From NCBI GenBank assembly GCA_050259815.1, contig JBLNBI010000222.1, forward strand, positions 1 to 14,429: 14,429 nt of DNA. Reading direction: 5' to 3'. The notes below the pieces were generated by a model that was not told the DNA's origin, searched no databases, and saw only the letters and a program-made list of their open reading frames with translations. The first letter of the stretch is position 1, and every line of letters starts with the position of its first letter. Positions 12,619 to 14,429 of this stretch are shown here, piece after piece. This DNA is from JAGTRP01 sp050259815 (GTDB lineage: Bacteria > Pseudomonadota > Gammaproteobacteria > Burkholderiales > Rhodocyclaceae). The position numbers and the translations under genes were made by a program.

Positions 12619-14208
12619 ATGAAGCGCAACGTAGTCATTGGCTTCCTCGGCACCCAACTCGATTACGGCGGCAAGGGAGTGGCCCGCTGGGAAAAATGGC
12701 GCCCGACCGTGGCCCTCTGCCAACAGGAAGACCTGGTGGTGCATCGTCTGGAACTGCTCCACGACGCCCGCAGCCGGGGACTGGCGGAGCGCATCGTCAA
12801 CGACATCGCGGCGGTATCCCCGGAAACCGAAGTGCGCCGGGTGGAGCGGGAATTGCGCGACCCCTGGGATTTCGAGGAGGTCTACACCTCCCTGCACGAC
12901 TTCGCCCGCGCCTACCCGTTTGACCCCGAGAACGAGGATTACCTCATCCACATCACCACCGGCACCCATGTGGCGCAAATCTGCTGGTTCCTGCTGGCCG
13001 AGGCCCGCTACCTGCCGGCGCGGCTGGTGCAGACCTCGCCGCCCCGCAAGAAGGAGACGGCCAACAGCATCGGGCGCTACGAGATCATCGACCTGGACCT
13101 GTCCCGCTACAACCAGATTGCCCAGCGCTTCGCCCGGGAGCACGACGACAACGTTTCCTTCCTCAAATCCGGCATCGCCACCCGCAACCCGGCTTTCAAC
13201 CGCATGATCGAGCGCATCGAACAGGTGGCCGGCCGCTCCCGGGCGCCCCTGCTGCTGATCGGGCCGACGGGGGCGGGCAAGTCCTTCCTCGCCCGCCGGG
13301 TGTATGAATTGAAGCGCCAGCGGCAGCGGCTTTCCGGGCGCTTCATCGAGGTCAACTGCGCCACCCTGCGGGGCGATTCCGCCATGTCGACACTCTTCGG
13401 CCACGTCCGCGGCGCCTTCACCGGGGCCCAGACGGAACGGCCGGGCCTGCTGCGTGCCGCCGACGGCGGGCTGCTCTTCCTGGACGAGATCGGCGAACTG
13501 GGCCTGGACGAGCAGGCCATGCTCCTGAAGGCCATCGAGGAAAAGCGCTTCTTCCCCTTCGGCGCCGACCGGGAGGCGGAAAGCGACTTCCAGCTCATCG
13601 CCGGCACCCACCGCGACCTGCACCGCTGGGTGGCCGAGGGACGTTTCCGGGAAGACCTCTACGCCCGCATCAACCTGTGGACCTTCGACCTACCCGGCCT
13701 CGCCGCCCGGCCGGAGGACATCGAGCCCAACCTGGATTTCGAACTGGAACGCTTCGCCCGGGAACAGGGCGAGCAGGTGCGCTTCAATGTCGAAGCCAAA
13801 CGCCGCTACCTGGCCTTCGCCGGCAGCCCGGAGGCCCGCTGGGCGGGCAATTTCCGCGAACTCACCGCCTCCGTCACCCGCATGGCCACCCTGGCCGAAG
13901 CCGGGCGCATCACCGAGGACAACGTGCGGGAGGAAATCGAGCGCCTGCGCGCCACCTGGACGGACGGCAAGCCTCCCGACATCGTCACCGAGGTGCTGGG
14001 CGACAAGGCCGACGAACTGGACCTCTTCGACCGCTGCCAACTCGCCGCCGTCATTGCCGCCTGCCGCACTGCCGACAGCCTCTCCGCCGCCGGCCGGCAG
14101 CTTTTCGCCATCTCCCGGCAGGGGAAGAAGCAGCCCAACGACGCGGATCGGCTACGCAAATACCTAGCGCGGTTTGGGCTGGATTTCGAGAGAGTGGCGG
14201 GGAGGTGA
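12619..14208 (+). CDS. rtcR: Sigma-54-dependent activator RtcR with CARF sensor domain
   Basis: RtcR activates the rtc operon. The 529-residue product follows E. coli RtcR almost block by block, from memory. The N-terminal CARF domain (about 1-180) contains VIGFLGTQLDYGGKG, LELLHDARSR, PWDFEEVY, EDYLIHITTGTHVAQICWF and SPPRKKE. The AAA+ domain has Walker A GPTGAGKS (215-222), the sigma-54 contact motif GAFTGA (265-270), Walker B LLFLDE (285-290) and the arginine-finger region FREDLYARI. The C-terminal part, ending LSAAGRQLFAISRQGKKQPNDADRL, fits the DNA-binding helix-turn-helix. In Salmonella the CARF domain binds 5' tRNA fragments ending in cyclic phosphate and the protein then oligomerises. 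The gene is divergent from slipin across a region holding the sigma-54 promoter and inverted repeats. Its ribosome-binding site is weak (CTGGA), which suits a low-level regulator. Confidence 0.97.
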   Translation: MKRNVVIGFLGTQLDYGGKGVARWEKWRPTVALCQQEDLVVHRLELLHDARSRGLAERIVNDIAAVSPETEVRRVERELRDPWDFEEVYTSLHDFARAYPFDPENEDYLIHITTGTHVAQICWFLLAEARYLPARLVQTSPPRKKETANSIGRYEIIDLDLSRYNQIAQRFAREHDDNVSFLKSGIATRNPAFNRMIERIEQVAGRSRAPLLLIGPTGAGKSFLARRVYELKRQRQRLSGRFIEVNCATLRGDSAMSTLFGHVRGAFTGAQTERPGLLRAADGGLLFLDEIGELGLDEQAMLLKAIEEKRFFPFGADREAESDFQLIAGTHRDLHRWVAEGRFREDLYARINLWTFDLPGLAARPEDIEPNLDFELERFAREQGEQVRFNVEAKRRYLAFAGSPEARWAGNFRELTASVTRMATLAEAGRITEDNVREEIERLRATWTDGKPPDIVTEVLGDKADELDLFDRCQLAAVIAACRTADSLSAAGRQLFAISRQGKKQPNDADRLRKYLARFGLDFERVAGR

Positions 14209-14247
14209 CGGTGATCACCCCGAAGTGTTATCCCCTGAAGGGGCAAC

Positions 14248-14272
14248 AAAAAACCCGCACTAGGGCGGGTTT
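14248..14272 (-). terminator. Intrinsic terminator, chiefly for tRNA-Leu
   Basis: The 8-bp stem AAACCCGC (14251-14258) / GCGGGTTT (14265-14272) has a six-base loop. On the minus strand it is followed by a run of six T (14253-14248), a good terminator for the tRNA. On the plus strand, after rtcR, only TTTAA follows, so it may stop rtcR transcripts less well. A small CCCC-TGAA-GGGG hairpin lies next to it at 14232-14243. Confidence 0.8.
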
Positions 14273-14296
14273 AACTTACTGCTTCGAACTACACCG

Positions 14297-14381
14297 TGGT
14301 GCCCAGGAAGGGACTCGAACCCCCACGCCTTTCGGCGCCAGAACCTAAATCTGGTGCGTCTACCAATTTCGCCACCTGGGC
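14297..14381 (-). tRNA. tRNA-Leu (anticodon UAG)
   Basis: The acceptor is GCCCAGG / CCTGGGC with discriminator A and an encoded CCA. The D arm region is GCGAAATTGGTAGACGC. The anticodon arm is CCAGA-TTTAGGT-TCTGG, with anticodon TAG at positions 34-36. The long variable arm CGCC-GAAA-GGCG is typical of class II leucine tRNAs. The T arm is GGGGG-TTCGAGT-CCCTT, with two G-T pairs. It reads CUA-family leucine codons. The terminator at 14248-14272 follows it. Confidence 0.97.
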
Positions 14382-14392
14382 AGGCGGCGCGC

Positions 14393-14398
14393 ATTCTA
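14393..14398 (-). promoter_or_regulatory. Candidate -10 box of tRNA-Leu
   Basis: TAGAAT on the minus strand lies 12 bases upstream of the tRNA 5' end and is followed by a GC-rich GCGCGCC discriminator, as in stringently controlled tRNA promoters. No good -35 is visible within the remaining 31 bases. Confidence 0.45.
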
Positions 14399-14429
14399 CC
14401 ACCCTCCGGGCATTCGCCCATATACTTGC

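Noticed and set aside
12535..13623. 362-codon open frame on the minus strand
   Set aside because: Antisense to the CARF and AAA+ parts of rtcR. It also overlaps the putative control region.

Overview
The window is GC-rich and comes from a proteobacterium, most likely gamma- or beta-. The reasons are an E. coli-like RtcR/RtcB/RtcA set, an AcpH-type ACP phosphodiesterase, a PAS-GGDEF-EAL signalling protein and a tRNA-Leu with an encoded CCA end. The species cannot be fixed from this sequence.

Layout. (1) 1-2246: a two-PAS, GGDEF and EAL cyclic-di-GMP enzyme. Its reading frame continues upstream of the apparent start but is cut by an in-frame TAA at 33-35, so the visible gene is probably the 3' part of a longer, interrupted sensor gene. 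(2) 2247-3408: a scar-like region. It holds a short leader ORF, a hairpin, a strong terminator, a 51-codon RtcB remnant made of the N-terminal and C-terminal ends of the ligase, a small basic protein, an unrecognised 100-residue protein, and a fragment carrying an HCRSG phosphatase or rhodanese-like loop. (3) 3552-6308: four minus-strand genes of foreign character, separated by imperfect palindromes with RYYYAAC/GTTRRRY cores. This is an integron cassette array with no integrase in view. (4) 6309-7620: a gene-poor stretch around acpH. (5) 7621-14208: an RNA-repair locus. The minus-strand genes slipin, rtcB, RlaP-type nucleotidyltransferase and rtcA are divergent from rtcR. (6) 14248-14429: a terminator and tRNA-Leu(UAG) on the minus strand.

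How the repair genes fit together. RtcR is a sigma-54 enhancer-binding protein with an N-terminal CARF domain; family work shows that it responds to tRNA fragments ending in 2',3'-cyclic phosphate. A GG-N10-GC sigma-54 promoter faces the slipin operon, with inverted repeats upstream that could be the RtcR binding sites. RtcA makes cyclic phosphate ends, RtcB ligates them, and the nucleotidyltransferase may add nucleotides to damaged ends. The roles of the slipin and the nucleotidyltransferase are inferred.

The most interesting element is the long (about 515 nt) leader of this operon. It contains a complete tRNA-like cloverleaf (12218-12291, minus) directly preceded by a smaller T-arm-bearing tRNA-like fold, and is followed by a very GC-rich structured segment. 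The cloverleaf has a non-standard anticodon loop (A34, C37), a terminal acceptor mismatch and no CCA, so it is unlikely to be a translating tRNA. It could be a sensor, decoy or substrate of the repair system that it is transcribed with.
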